DNA of 64,000 bases from Salinibacillus aidingensis (GTDB taxonomy: Bacteria > Bacillota > Bacilli > Bacillales > Alkalibacillaceae), in contig NZ_BAAADO010000002.1 of the NCBI RefSeq assembly GCF_039522525.1, forward strand, positions 582,634-646,633. Direction: 5' to 3'. Positions 1 to 7,890 of this stretch are shown one piece after another. The notes under the pieces were generated by a model that saw only the letters and a list, made by a program, of their open reading frames with translations, was not told where the DNA came from and made no database searches. Position numbers and translations under genes: made by a program. Position 1 is the first letter of the stretch, and every line of letters begins with the position of its first letter.

Positions 1-683
1 ATTTTTACGGAATATTTAAGATATCCACGTGTTTCAGCTTTTGCCCCTTCCCTGTCAAAGCCACTTCCGTTAAACAACACAGACGTATATTCATAGCCAT
101 TTTCATTCAGAATACGCTCAATCTTTCGGGCTGCATTGTAAAAATCCTTTTTGGCCTGCTCGGTTGAATCCAGCTGCACAAAAACATCCATCGGTTTTTC
201 CAGGTTTAAACTTTTACTCCAAGTTACATCTTCTTTAAAGGTCCCTTTTAACACCTCTATTTGAACTCCGACGTTTTTAATAGAGTCAATCCGGCTGGAC
301 AGCAATGTTGTCAGTTCGTTTTCCGCCTGCCGAGTTAACTGCTTCCCTAATGACTGGTCCAAATGCTCGTAATAATAACCATCCCACTGGACTCTCGGGT
401 TCAAAAAGCCCCTGACTTTAAATGAGTAATCCCTGGCTTTCCCCTCTTTATCGGCCGTCCCAATTTCTGTAACAGGATATACATATTCGCTAAATTTAAA
501 ACTATAAGATCCTTCTTTGATTCGAAACTCTTTCTCCGGATAGGTTTCGGTCAAATAGTCTTCAAGAACTTGGCGGGACACGTATTGACTGAGGGGATTT
601 CCGTTAAAGAGATTGTAGGCATAGAGGACAATTCCGACTAACAGCACCAGCAAAATGCTCCATAATAGTTTTTTCTTATTCAT
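1..683 (-). CDS. YfjL-like membrane-anchored protein (partial)
   Basis: The gene starts at an ATG at 683 behind a good AAAGGAG site and runs off the left edge, so only about 227 N-terminal residues are visible. A lysine-rich start (MNKKKLLW) and one hydrophobic segment at about residues 8-23 give an N-in anchor with the rest outside. The exported part is polar, rich in Tyr/Lys/Glu, with no catalytic motif I can name. The overall pattern recalls Bacillus YfjL-like proteins, a family without a known biochemical role. Its start codon overlaps the stop of the anti-sigma gene (ATGA), so it is the third gene of a sigma/anti-sigma operon and may be an accessory of that signalling unit. The family call is tentative; the membrane-anchor call is firm. 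Confidence 0.6.
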   Translation of the reverse strand, partial: MNKKKLLWSILLVLLVGIVLYAYNLFNGNPLSQYVSRQVLEDYLTETYPEKEFRIKEGSYSFKFSEYVYPVTEIGTADKEGKARDYSFKVRGFLNPRVQWDGYYYEHLDQSLGKQLTRQAENELTTLLSSRIDSIKNVGVQIEVLKGTFKEDVTWSKSLNLEKPMDVFVQLDSTEQAKKDFYNAARKIERILNENGYEYTSVLFNGSGFDREGAKAETRGYLKYSVK

Positions 684-1276
684 GAGCCATTCTCCTTTGC
701 CCGCAGCTTTCTGGTTAAAAGTCCGATAACACTTCCAATCAAAGCAAATACATAGTGAATGATCGATACCAAAATGGCCATTTGAAAAATATCAAATCCA
801 TACGTAAACAGAGATACCTGGGGATCAATATGCCCCTCCATATAATCGGATATCCCTTCAACTATGGACCAGATAAAGATGGGGATAAACGAAAAGTAGA
901 AAGACATTTTCATATCGGAATAAAACAGATACACCAAAAAACCTAAAAGTGTGTACCAGAGAATGAATTCATAGCTGTCATTCAGCAAGGATGTCTGAAT
1001 CGCCAGCAGAAACGACAGTGCGACAAAGATAATCTGGTACAGAGAAAGCTTACGATGAATCTTTTTAAACACCTTATCCCGCTCTATTTCTGTGGTTGTT
1101 GGAATTTCTTCTTTTTCCAATGGGTTCTGGATGGTTTGAGCGAGTTTCCGGTATTCTTCATTTTCCTCCATCTGCTTCTCCAGCCATTCGGTTGTCTCTT
1201 TACTCAGCAGCCCTTCCTGATAAAAGGGGAGCAGGTCAATCACGATATGCCGAACATCGTTATCCATAATTATCAT
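680..1276 (-). CDS. membrane anti-sigma factor lacking zinc ligands
   Basis: A protein of about 198 residues encoded directly downstream of an ECF sigma factor, overlapping it by 17 bases. The cytosolic N-terminus (about 1-95) has the shape of a ZAS anti-sigma domain (DLLPFYQEGLLS, then a helix ending NEEYRKL), but the His-x3-Cys-x2-Cys ligands are absent: there is no cysteine at all. Four hydrophobic segments follow, at about 95-195. Such proteins hold the cognate sigma factor at the membrane until a signal frees it (family knowledge); the pairing here is inferred from position. I chose the ATG at 1276 because AAGGA lies 5 bases upstream; the ATG at 1267 is the alternative. Confidence 0.7.
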   Translation of the reverse strand: MIIMDNDVRHIVIDLLPFYQEGLLSKETTEWLEKQMEENEEYRKLAQTIQNPLEKEEIPTTTEIERDKVFKKIHRKLSLYQIIFVALSFLLAIQTSLLNDSYEFILWYTLLGFLVYLFYSDMKMSFYFSFIPIFIWSIVEGISDYMEGHIDPQVSLFTYGFDIFQMAILVSIIHYVFALIGSVIGLLTRKLRAKENGS

Positions 1277-1751
1277 CCAATTCCTTTTTAATTTTGAGCT
1301 TAGCCCGATGGAAAATAATGCGCGTATAGTTTTCACTTTTATCCACTAAGGCCGCAATTTCTTTAAAAGATAATTCACCATATACGCGTAAGGTGACAAT
1401 TTCCTTTGGCAGCTCCTCCAACTGATGAATCGCTTCAATCAGACTGTTTTGTGCTTCCTTTTCTATCAGCCTGGCCTCTGGGGTATCCGTGTCCCACTCT
1501 TCTCTGGGGAGCTTTTTTAGTAGATGATCCTGATACGTTTTACTGCGATAAAAATTCTTCAACCGATTCTTGGCAATCGCAAATAGCCAGGTCTGAACTG
1601 TTGACTCCTTGGAAAAGGTATGAGCGTTTTTCATCGCCTGAAAGAAAACCTCCTGCGTCAAGTCCTCAGCCACCTGCCGATTACTAGTCTTCACGTAAAA
1701 AAACGCATATATATTCGGATAGATATCTTTGTAAAGCTCCTCCAGCTCCAT
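1260..1751 (-). CDS. ECF-type RNA polymerase sigma factor
   Basis: A 163-residue sigma-70 family protein of ECF architecture. Region 2 includes AEDLTQEVFFQAM and the segment TWLFAIAKNRLKNFYR (regions 2.3-2.4, which contact the -10 element). Region 4 includes LPKEIVTLRVYGELSFKEIA followed by a helix-turn-helix that binds the -35 element. Region 3 is absent, as usual for ECF factors. The ATG at 1751 follows AAGGAGT at 9 bases and is preferred over an upstream TTG. The next gene encodes its probable anti-sigma. Similar in size to B. subtilis SigM/YlaC, but I cannot assign it to one of these. A TGTAAC motif at 1843-1838 could be an autoregulatory -35 box, but no properly spaced -10 partner is evident. 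Confidence 0.85.
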   Translation of the reverse strand: MELEELYKDIYPNIYAFFYVKTSNRQVAEDLTQEVFFQAMKNAHTFSKESTVQTWLFAIAKNRLKNFYRSKTYQDHLLKKLPREEWDTDTPEARLIEKEAQNSLIEAIHQLEELPKEIVTLRVYGELSFKEIAALVDKSENYTRIIFHRAKLKIKKELDDNYG

Positions 1752-2199
1752 AATGCTACTCCTTATCAAAAAGACCTGACAGAAAAATTATAGAATATAT
1801 TCCCTTTCACTACATTCGTAACATGAACAACCGATTTGTTACAGAAATATTTCCGGTGACTGTCCCTCATTGCTTTAAAGCACTAAAATATAGAGGCTGA
1901 ACAGCTATAGGGTGGGTGTTACTAAGAGGAGTTATTAAAAGCAGAATTTAAGTAAGGGTTAAAATCTCATGATCTCACTTAACATATACATATACTCATT
2001 CAAGTATGTTAGCAATATTCATCGGTTTTCGATGGTAATCTTTTTCAGATATTCCTCTTGTTAGGTTTGCTTGATCAATGATCACACCTGTTAACGCAAA
2101 AAATTAAATTGCTCTTAAATAAAGCATTATGCTCTTAATCAAAACAAAAAACCATTCTCCAACTTCTGAAGAACAGCTTCATTACATAAGGAAGAATAT
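1752..2199. other. intergenic region without a gene
   Basis: Apart from the leader of the sigma operon (1752-1850) and the repeat at 1855-1886, this 448-base AT-rich stretch holds no convincing ORF, tRNA or terminator. I see nothing else interpretable in it. Confidence 0.6.
1855..1886. repeat. dispersed intergenic repeat, copy 1
   Basis: Contains GACTGTCCCTCATTGCTTT followed by an A-rich flank. A near-identical string occurs at 50085-50118 (GACTGTCCCTCACTGCTTT, then a similar ACTAAA flank), 48 kb away and also intergenic. The pair looks like members of a dispersed short repeat family. Confidence 0.6.
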
Positions 2200-2925
2200 T
2201 TACTTTTTAACCTCACTAATAAATCTTTCTAATATTTTCGTATAGATATCTGGTTGTTCTGTATGAACCAAGTGTGATGCAAAAGGAACGATAGATACGT
2301 GAACGTCATCTTTTATTGAGGGATATAATAATGCACCTTTTGTTTCAGCCTCTTTCTCTTCACCAACTATATACAGAATAGGAGAATCAATTCCATCCAA
2401 ATCTTTTGTTTCTTCAAATGGGTACCAATTTTCATCTTTAACAAACTTGAGGGACTCTTTCCAGTTAGACTTATGTAAATGATCAAAGTAACTTACCACT
2501 TCATCATTTTGTAATAATTGAGCCTGGTGTTCAATATCTTCTTTAAGGAGTTCCAACCAATTATCTGGTCTTTCAGGTATAACACCTGAAATCGCTAAAC
2601 TTTTTACTTTATAAGGAAACCTTTTTGCAAAAAACAATCCTACTAAAGCTCCTAATGAACACCCTGCAATATGTGCAGATTCCACTCCTAAATGGATAAG
2701 GGTTTCGGCTATATCTTCTGCCGAGTCCTCAAAAAAATTGGAAAAGTCACCTTCTACTGATTTTCCATGGCCACGCAAATCAGGAAGAACAACTTTATAT
2801 TTATCTTTAAAATGTTCTCTCTGATATTCGAAATCCGTCAAACCAGTTTGCAATCCAGTATGAAGAAATACAATAGGTTCTCCATCCCCAAAAACTTCAG
2901 TATGTAAAATCAAAATAATCCCCAC
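2200..2925 (-). CDS. alpha/beta-hydrolase
   Basis: About 240 residues with the alpha/beta-hydrolase fold. HTGLQTG follows strand 3 at the oxyanion position, DLRGHGKS is the typical loop after strand 4, and GCSLG holds the nucleophile serine. A C-terminal SHLVHTEQP supplies the histidine. The likely acid lies in the GEEKEAET loop. Cytosolic, no signal peptide. The substrate cannot be read from sequence; relatives are esterases, lactonases or C-C hydrolases. The start is uncertain: GTG at 2925 lies very close to AGGAAG, and TTG at 2913 may be the real start. It stands alone, convergent with the type I toxin gene's neighbourhood, and is unlikely to be part of an operon. Confidence 0.75.
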   Translation of the reverse strand: MGIILILHTEVFGDGEPIVFLHTGLQTGLTDFEYQREHFKDKYKVVLPDLRGHGKSVEGDFSNFFEDSAEDIAETLIHLGVESAHIAGCSLGALVGLFFAKRFPYKVKSLAISGVIPERPDNWLELLKEDIEHQAQLLQNDEVVSYFDHLHKSNWKESLKFVKDENWYPFEETKDLDGIDSPILYIVGEEKEAETKGALLYPSIKDDVHVSIVPFASHLVHTEQPDIYTKILERFISEVKK

Positions 2926-3234
2926 TCTTCCTATTTATTGCTATTAAATTCAATTTTAACATAATATTATGAAAATTACCCCCAAAAATAAAAGACCATT
3001 AATGATACTCTTATGTCTTAAAAGAGAAAATAAATGTTATTCCTATTTTGCACAAATTTGGAGATCCTTACGGGAAATCAGCTATAACTTCTGTACAGGC
3101 AATACTTAAAACTTCCTTTTGATCTTAAAATATCGTTTTAAAATCAATATTAGAAACAAACTCTAATAATCTGTTCATCTATGACTAAAATACCGATAAA
3201 CTCCCAATTCAATACAAATACATGTTATACTCAG

Positions 3235-3240
3235 TATAAT
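3235..3240 (+). promoter_or_regulatory. -10 box of the small toxin gene
   Basis: A consensus TATAAT lies about 75 bases upstream of the small toxin ORF. The -35 region is poor (TACAAA at about the right spacing), so this is a tentative promoter. Confidence 0.35.
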
Positions 3241-3315
3241 AATAGACTGGCTTCGCATGAGGGGTGGCGCACCGATTCACCTTTTTGGATATTTCCAAGA
3301 AGGGAGGTGATGCCT

Positions 3316-3396
3316 ATGGACACGACAAATGTCTTAACGCTTATGATATCCTTTGGGATGTTAGTTGCGTTCATGATGTCTGACCATAAAAAATAA
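3316..3396 (+). CDS. putative holin-like type I toxin peptide
   Basis: A 26-residue hydrophobic peptide: MDTTNVLTLM, then ISFGMLVAFM, then a short tail ending SDHKK. A single membrane helix with a charged C-terminus and the LMISFG core is typical of the Bacillaceae holin-like toxin family (TxpA/BsrG-type, Pfam Hol_Tox). AGGGAGGTGAT precedes it; the ATG at 3316 has the right spacing, while the ATG at 3310 is too close. The gene is followed by two or three hairpins in the arrangement usual for these loci, where an antisense RNA overlaps the toxin 3' end. Predicted role: membrane-depolarising toxin silenced by antisense RNA. A longer in-frame reading from 3181 lacks a ribosome site and is rejected. 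Confidence 0.7.
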   Translation: MDTTNVLTLMISFGMLVAFMMSDHKK

Positions 3397-3434
3397 CCCC
3401 TCATGTGCTTGATGGGCAATTGAGGGATTATTTT
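3390..3434 (+). terminator. hairpin at toxin 3' end
   Basis: AAAATAACCCCTCA at 3390-3403 pairs with the near-complement at 3421-3434, overlapping the toxin stop codon. Being A-rich on one side and T-rich on the other, it could terminate on both strands; in related toxin/antitoxin loci this region is covered by the antisense RNA. Confidence 0.6.
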
Positions 3435-3476
3435 CACTCCTGCGCCGCCCCTCTTGTTGGGGTTCGGTCTATTGTG

Positions 3477-3505
3477 CCGTAGACGTTACTGCGTCTACGG
3501 TTTTA
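3477..3505 (+). terminator. Rho-independent terminator of the toxin transcript
   Basis: A perfect 9-bp stem, CCGTAGACG / CGTCTACGG, with a 6-base loop followed by TTTT. It would end the toxin mRNA, giving a long 3' UTR as in type I toxin loci. Confidence 0.8.
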
Positions 3506-3665
3506 TATTATATGAACTTCTATTTTTAGTATACCTGATTTTGGTCAAAAAGAAAATGAAATTAGTTCCTTTTTAAAGAGTCAATGTCTCACTGAATTCT
3601 CACTGAATAGTCGAGAGATCTTTTCCCTCAACCTCTTCTAACCATTTGATGTCCCCTATCAATCC

Positions 3666-4754
3666 TTAATCTTTATATTCCCTGATATAACGCGTATCCA
3701 CCCAATTTTTCAAATGCCAGGCCAATCGCCCGGTAATCAAATGTTCCTTATAATTTAAAAATCCTTCTTTATCACCCAGTGACATCATGGACAAACCATT
3801 TTTCTGCGGCGTGTACAGTTCTCCTTCTCCTGTCTCAAAAAATCCTTTTAAGTTCTTGAAAAGGATGGGTCCCTGTTTAACGGCAGACACTGCACCCTCG
3901 TCAATATTTGAATCGTTCTCGAGTGATACACAATCTCCTGCTCCAAACATAAAGGGGTATTTTTTAACCTGAAGTGTATCCTCAACCTTTAAATAACCTT
4001 GATCGTCTACAGGTAATTTTGATGTGCTAAATAACCCAGGAGCTTTTGGGCCCGTTAACCAAAGCAACTTATCAAAATAGATCTCGTTATGTAACGATGT
4101 CATGATTTTATGATGTTTTACACTGGTGACTTCTTCATTTTTTATAAGGTTTATATCTTTTTGAACAACGATTTTCTCTATTTTATCTGATATCTTATGA
4201 CTCTTATCCTGAAGTAACCGGTCCGGACTTATGAGCGTTACGGGAGTGTTCACATAATTCTTTTTTCGCCAGGTCTGTAATGACAAGCTGATTTCAATCG
4301 CCGCAGCACCACCGCCGACGATGACGACTTTATCTGTTTGGCGACATTCATTTATCGCATCGACAAAATGATAATTAGGTTTTATCCGATAGGCATATTC
4401 GACGACTCCCGGAAGATCTGTACCAGCTGTTAATGAACCTATATTAAAAGAAATAGCATCAAAAGAAAGAACATCTCCGGTTGATGTTAAGACCATCTTC
4501 TGCTTGGGATCAATGGAAGTAACCGCTCCCTGCACCCAATTAATCTTACTGTTTTTGGCTAAAGTTTCTACATTAATGCTAATTTCACTTTTATCAAGCA
4601 GCCCTTCCGCATATGCGCCAAACTTACCTGAAAAGTACTGAAACTGCGAAGGTGAAATGACTGTGACGTCTGCATCGGCTATAGGATGATCTTTTAGTTT
4701 TTTAATGACGTGCAAATGTGCGTGTCCGCCACCCACGAGCAATAATTTTTTCAT
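3666..4754 (-). CDS. NDH-2/SQR-like FAD-dependent oxidoreductase
   Basis: A 362-residue two-dinucleotide-binding-domain flavoprotein. The N-terminus LLLVGGGHAHLHVI is the FAD-binding Rossmann motif, with the His-Ala-His variant typical of the TIGR03169 group of pyridine nucleotide-disulfide oxidoreductases. VVIVGGGAAAIE at about 143-154 is the second (NAD(P)H) motif. PFMFGAGDC near 268 is the conserved C-terminal FAD-contacting stretch. No redox CxxC pair is seen, so it resembles type II NADH dehydrogenases and sulfide:quinone reductases more than disulfide reductases. Likely role: transfer of electrons from NAD(P)H to a quinone or other small acceptor at the membrane face. It is monocistronic. 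Confidence 0.75.
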   Translation of the reverse strand: MKKLLLVGGGHAHLHVIKKLKDHPIADADVTVISPSQFQYFSGKFGAYAEGLLDKSEISINVETLAKNSKINWVQGAVTSIDPKQKMVLTSTGDVLSFDAISFNIGSLTAGTDLPGVVEYAYRIKPNYHFVDAINECRQTDKVVIVGGGAAAIEISLSLQTWRKKNYVNTPVTLISPDRLLQDKSHKISDKIEKIVVQKDINLIKNEEVTSVKHHKIMTSLHNEIYFDKLLWLTGPKAPGLFSTSKLPVDDQGYLKVEDTLQVKKYPFMFGAGDCVSLENDSNIDEGAVSAVKQGPILFKNLKGFFETGEGELYTPQKNGLSMMSLGDKEGFLNYKEHLITGRLAWHLKNWVDTRYIREYKD

Positions 4755-4810
4755 ACCTGCATCCTCTTTTAATCGTTATTTATCATTCCTATGTAAACCA
4801 TGGTAAATCA

Positions 4811-4852
4811 TTAAAAAAAAGCAGTCCAATTTTTACATTGATTGGACTGCTT
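4811..4852 (-). terminator. terminator of the two-component operon
   Basis: A perfect 12-bp stem AAGCAGTCCAAT / ATTGGACTGCTT (4819-4830 and 4841-4852), followed on the minus strand by a run of eight T. It overlaps the last codon of the kinase gene. Confidence 0.85.
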
Positions 4853-6260
4853 ATTTCTCTTTAGGTAATGTAAAGCGAAAAGTCGTCCCTGATTCTGAGC
4901 TGCTTAATAGCTCTAAGTCACCGTCCATCGCTTGGGCGATCATTTTACTAAACGGAAGCCCCAGCCCCAGTCCGCCTACTTTATACTTTTTCCCTTCTCC
5001 CCGATAAAAGCGTTCAAAAATAAAAGCCTGTTCCTCCTCGGGGATGCCTGTTCCTGTATCCTGTACATCAATGTGAACACATTCAGGCTCTTCTTTAACC
5101 GAAACGCTAATCTGACCGGTTGCCTCCATCGCCTGGTTCGCATTGTTGAGCAGGTTGGTAATAATCTGCTGAAAACGGACAGAATCCACTCGCACCTGCA
5201 GTTCCTGTTCGGGCAGTGAGATGGAAATGTCCGGACGCTGATCATCCTGAGTCATTTCCCACTGATGAATCGTTTCCTGAACCAGCTTATGAACAGAATG
5301 GGTTTCAAACGTCATCGGCACTGCATTAGCCACGAAGGAGTTAAAAGCCAATAAGTCCTCCACCATCTTTTTCATTTTTGTGGTCTCTTTTAATGATATA
5401 TCCAGAAATTCCTTCGCTTCCTCCCCGCTTACCACATCATCCTTCACCGCCTGCAGCAAGCCGCTGACAGAGGTGATCGGAGTTTTTAATTCATGGGTAA
5501 CTCCGGCCAGTAATTCCGAGCGGAGCCCTTCCAGTTTTTGCAGCTGCTGTGACATCTCTTTAAAGGAATGCACAAGCTCGTATACTTCCTCTTCCCGCGC
5601 CTCAGAGGGCAGCTGAATATTATAGTTACCCTCCTGCACCTGCCTTGCTGCCTTTGCAACATCCTTAATCGGCCTGGATAACCTTTTTGACAGGAAGTAA
5701 ATCGCGGCCCAGCCCATGAGAGCCAATACAGCAATGATAATGAACAGCTGCTGATACTCCTGATTGACGTGGTACAGGTTATCCTCTGTTTCCATGACGA
5801 CCACCCAGCCAAATAACACAGAGCCTACTTGGATGGGCTGTTTAACGAGGTACAGACTGCCCCCTTCATCTGTGGTTAACTTCTGCACCTGTTTTTCATT
5901 ATTTAATACAGTTGGATTGATCCGTTGTTCATACGGACTCTGCGGGCGGTTGCTTGAAAGAATCACACCCTCAGTGTTCACAATATAGATGTAAGGATTG
6001 CTCTCCATATTGGAAAACTGGCCCCGTTCCTCTAAAAATTTGCGCACATCTTCCTCGGGACGAACAGGCTCATCATTCACAAAACGATTCGAAATTTCCT
6101 GAGCCATAAAATTCATGATATTAATCCGGCTTTCAAAAGTCTGGTGCCTGATCCAAATCGCGGAAATCACCGCAACCACAAGCAGTCCGACAGCAAGTGT
6201 ATAAAGATAGCGGGTTGTCCAGTACCGCTGTAGAGGGATTCGCTTTTTGTTATTTTTCAT
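4851..6260 (-). CDS. sensor histidine kinase
   Basis: A membrane kinase of about 469 residues. Order: first membrane helix about 18-37; extracytoplasmic sensing domain about 40-170, possibly PAS-like (YIYIVNTEGVILSSNRP); second helix about 172-191; HAMP linker (LSRPIKDVAKAARQV); HisKA with the phosphoacceptor His in GVTHELKTPI (about residue 256); then HATPase with N box NNANQAM, G1 box DTGTGIP and G2 box GLGLGLPF. All catalytic boxes are intact. The start overlaps the stop of the response regulator gene, so the pair is co-translated. GTG at 6266 is an alternative start. The signal is unknown. Confidence 0.92.
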   Translation of the reverse strand: MKNNKKRIPLQRYWTTRYLYTLAVGLLVVAVISAIWIRHQTFESRINIMNFMAQEISNRFVNDEPVRPEEDVRKFLEERGQFSNMESNPYIYIVNTEGVILSSNRPQSPYEQRINPTVLNNEKQVQKLTTDEGGSLYLVKQPIQVGSVLFGWVVVMETEDNLYHVNQEYQQLFIIIAVLALMGWAAIYFLSKRLSRPIKDVAKAARQVQEGNYNIQLPSEAREEEVYELVHSFKEMSQQLQKLEGLRSELLAGVTHELKTPITSVSGLLQAVKDDVVSGEEAKEFLDISLKETTKMKKMVEDLLAFNSFVANAVPMTFETHSVHKLVQETIHQWEMTQDDQRPDISISLPEQELQVRVDSVRFQQIITNLLNNANQAMEATGQISVSVKEEPECVHIDVQDTGTGIPEEEQAFIFERFYRGEGKKYKVGGLGLGLPFSKMIAQAMDGDLELLSSSESGTTFRFTLPKEK

Positions 6261-6930
6261 AAACACTTAACTGATACCCCAATCCCCGCAGTGTACGGAT
6301 TTCTCCTTCATCATCAGGCCAGTCTTTTAAAGCCTTCCTCAGGCGTTTAATGGCTAAATCAACCGCGCGATCACTGCCATCATAATCAAATCCCCACACC
6401 TGTTCAATCAACTGCTCCCTTGTAAACGTCTTGTTCGGATGCTCGGCCAGAAAAAGCAGCAGGGATAAATCCCGAGGCCGCAGCGCAATTTCCTCGTCCT
6501 GCAGCCAGACCCGATGTGCATCAAGGTCAATTTTCAGCTGTCCAAACTGCTGGACGGTGGAATCCTGAGCCTCTGTCCGGCGGAGAACGGCTTTGACACG
6601 GGCAACCACCTCATCACCGACAAAAGGCTTCGAAATATAATCATCCGCCCCCTCGTTTAACCCTGTCAGCCGATCATTGACCTCACCTAATGCCGTTAAC
6701 ATAATAACCGGACAGCTGCTTTTTTCCCGGATTTCCTTTAAAATCTCCCATCCGTCTTTTTCAGGCAGCATAATATCCAGGAGCGCCAATGAGGGATTGA
6801 ACCGGGCAAACGTGTCCAGAACCTCGTCCCCGCTATAGACCTGTTCCGTATCAAACCCGGCCTTTTGTAAATACGCCCGCAAAACCTGACTTATAGGATA
6901 TTCATCTTCAACAATTAAAATCCGAGTCAT
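6250..6930 (-). CDS. OmpR-family response regulator
   Basis: 226 residues: receiver domain 1-115 with acidic pocket VEDE, phosphoacceptor Asp52 in ALLDIMLPEKDG, and Lys101 in YISKPF; winged-helix DNA-binding domain about 130-224 with ALRPRDLSLLLFLAEHP and the recognition helix DRAVDLAIKRLRKAL. Phosphorylated by the kinase encoded immediately downstream. The ATG at 6930 follows TTTGGAGATGATAC. Two identical octamers 11 bp apart in its own promoter suggest autoregulation. The target genes cannot be deduced; the neighbouring macrodomain gene lies upstream on the same strand and is probably separately transcribed. Confidence 0.92.
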   Translation of the reverse strand: MTRILIVEDEYPISQVLRAYLQKAGFDTEQVYSGDEVLDTFARFNPSLALLDIMLPEKDGWEILKEIREKSSCPVIMLTALGEVNDRLTGLNEGADDYISKPFVGDEVVARVKAVLRRTEAQDSTVQQFGQLKIDLDAHRVWLQDEEIALRPRDLSLLLFLAEHPNKTFTREQLIEQVWGFDYDGSDRAVDLAIKRLRKALKDWPDDEGEIRTLRGLGYQLSVYEK

Positions 6931-6971
6931 TCCGTATCATCTCCAAAGTAACGCACGATTTCTCTAATCCT

Positions 6972-7000
6972 ATCATGGAAAGATGTCAGACAGATGTCAA
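6972..7000 (-). promoter_or_regulatory. promoter with tandem response-regulator half-sites
   Basis: On the minus strand, TTGACA (7000-6995) is followed after 17 bases by CATGAT (6977-6972). The octamer TGACATCT occurs twice, at 6999-6992 and 6988-6981, one helical turn (11 bp) apart and overlapping the -35 region: the layout of an OmpR-family operator. Confidence 0.55.
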
Positions 7001-7011
7001 ATATAACGGAG

Positions 7012-7563
7012 TTAAACGGAAATAACCCGCTTTAGGGCTTGACTGTAAACCTCGTAATCCTGCTCCGAAAATAAGGTCATAACCACTTTGCCAAAATGAT
7101 GATTCTGTAAAAATTCAGTGATTGTCTGCAGCGCAACCTGAGCCGCCTTTTCAATTGGATAACCATAAACTCCCGTTGAAATCGATGGGAAAGAAATACT
7201 GCTAAGATTCTTTTCTTTCGCAAGCTCGAGGGAACTCAGATAGCAATTCGCCAGGAGTCCAGGTTCACTTCCGCTGTTATTCCATACCGGACCAACTGTA
7301 TGAATTACATAGCTGGCCGGCAGCTGATAGCCTTTGGTGAGTACTGCTTCTCCAGTCGGTAAATATTCGTTATGTAAAAGCTCTTTCCTGATTTGTTTGC
7401 ATTCCTTAAGAAGTTCCGGCCCGGCCGCACGGTGTATGGCACCATCCACACCACCGCCACCTAAGAGAGAGCCATTCGCCGCATTAACAATGGCATCGGT
7501 TTGCTGTCTGGTAATATCACCTGTCATCAGCTCCAGTTGATTTCCGTTAATTTCCGTACGCAT
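7012..7563 (-). CDS. macrodomain O-acetyl-ADP-ribose deacetylase-like protein
   Basis: 183 residues forming a single macrodomain of the YmdB/MacroD type. The signatures are VNAANGSLLGGGGVDGAIHR (the NAAN ligand-binding loop plus glycine loop) and SISTGVYGYP (second phosphate loop). Enzymes of this class hydrolyse O-acetyl-ADP-ribose or remove mono-ADP-ribose from proteins. The key Asn and the Asp of GGVDGAIH are present, so activity is plausible. Cytosolic. It is followed by the two-component system with an 80-base gap. The ATG at 7563 follows GAAGGAGGCGATTGC. Specific substrate unknown. Confidence 0.88.
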   Translation of the reverse strand: MRTEINGNQLELMTGDITRQQTDAIVNAANGSLLGGGGVDGAIHRAAGPELLKECKQIRKELLHNEYLPTGEAVLTKGYQLPASYVIHTVGPVWNNSGSEPGLLANCYLSSLELAKEKNLSSISFPSISTGVYGYPIEKAAQVALQTITEFLQNHHFGKVVMTLFSEQDYEVYSQALKRVISV

Positions 7564-7850
7564 GCAATCGCCTCCTTCCCTCTATCATATAATAAAGTTC
7601 GATTTCTATCATTTGGAGTGGTGTTAGCTTTGGATTCTGCTGTATTATCGTTGTGGTTTTGTTCAGTTTGGAAGTTATTTTGTTTAAAATTAATCGCAAT
7701 TTTAAATAATTAAGCAGATGGTTGATTTTTGATTTTTCATGCCGGCAAAACTGCAATTGATCCCTGTTTCGAAAATTTTTTATCCTGTTTTGAAAATTAT
7801 TTAACAATAATTAAGCCAAACCACTGAGCCATTCCCCCATTGAAACCCAC
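7564..7850. other. AT-rich intergenic region
   Basis: No convincing gene. A minus-strand reading of 86 codons (7547-7807) is Asn/Lys-rich low-complexity and overlaps the macrodomain start, so I do not call it. The homoserine dehydrogenase terminator closes the region. Confidence 0.5.
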
Positions 7851-7879
7851 AAAAAAACCACCCCTCAAGAGAGGAATGG
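7851..7879 (-). terminator. terminator of hom
   Basis: On the minus strand, a 9-bp stem CCATTCCTC / GAGGGGTGG (two G-T pairs) with a TCTT loop, followed by seven T. Confidence 0.85.
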
Positions 7880-7890
7880 CCTATACAATA

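Noticed and set aside
1813..1843. ECF-type promoter (TGTAAC with CGAATG) before the sigma operon
   Set aside because: The spacing between TGTAAC and CGAA is about 19 bases, too long for a typical ECF promoter; kept only as a remark.
7547..7807. 86-codon minus-strand reading
   Set aside because: Low-complexity Asn/Lys/Leu composition, no ribosome site of quality and overlap with the macrodomain gene start.
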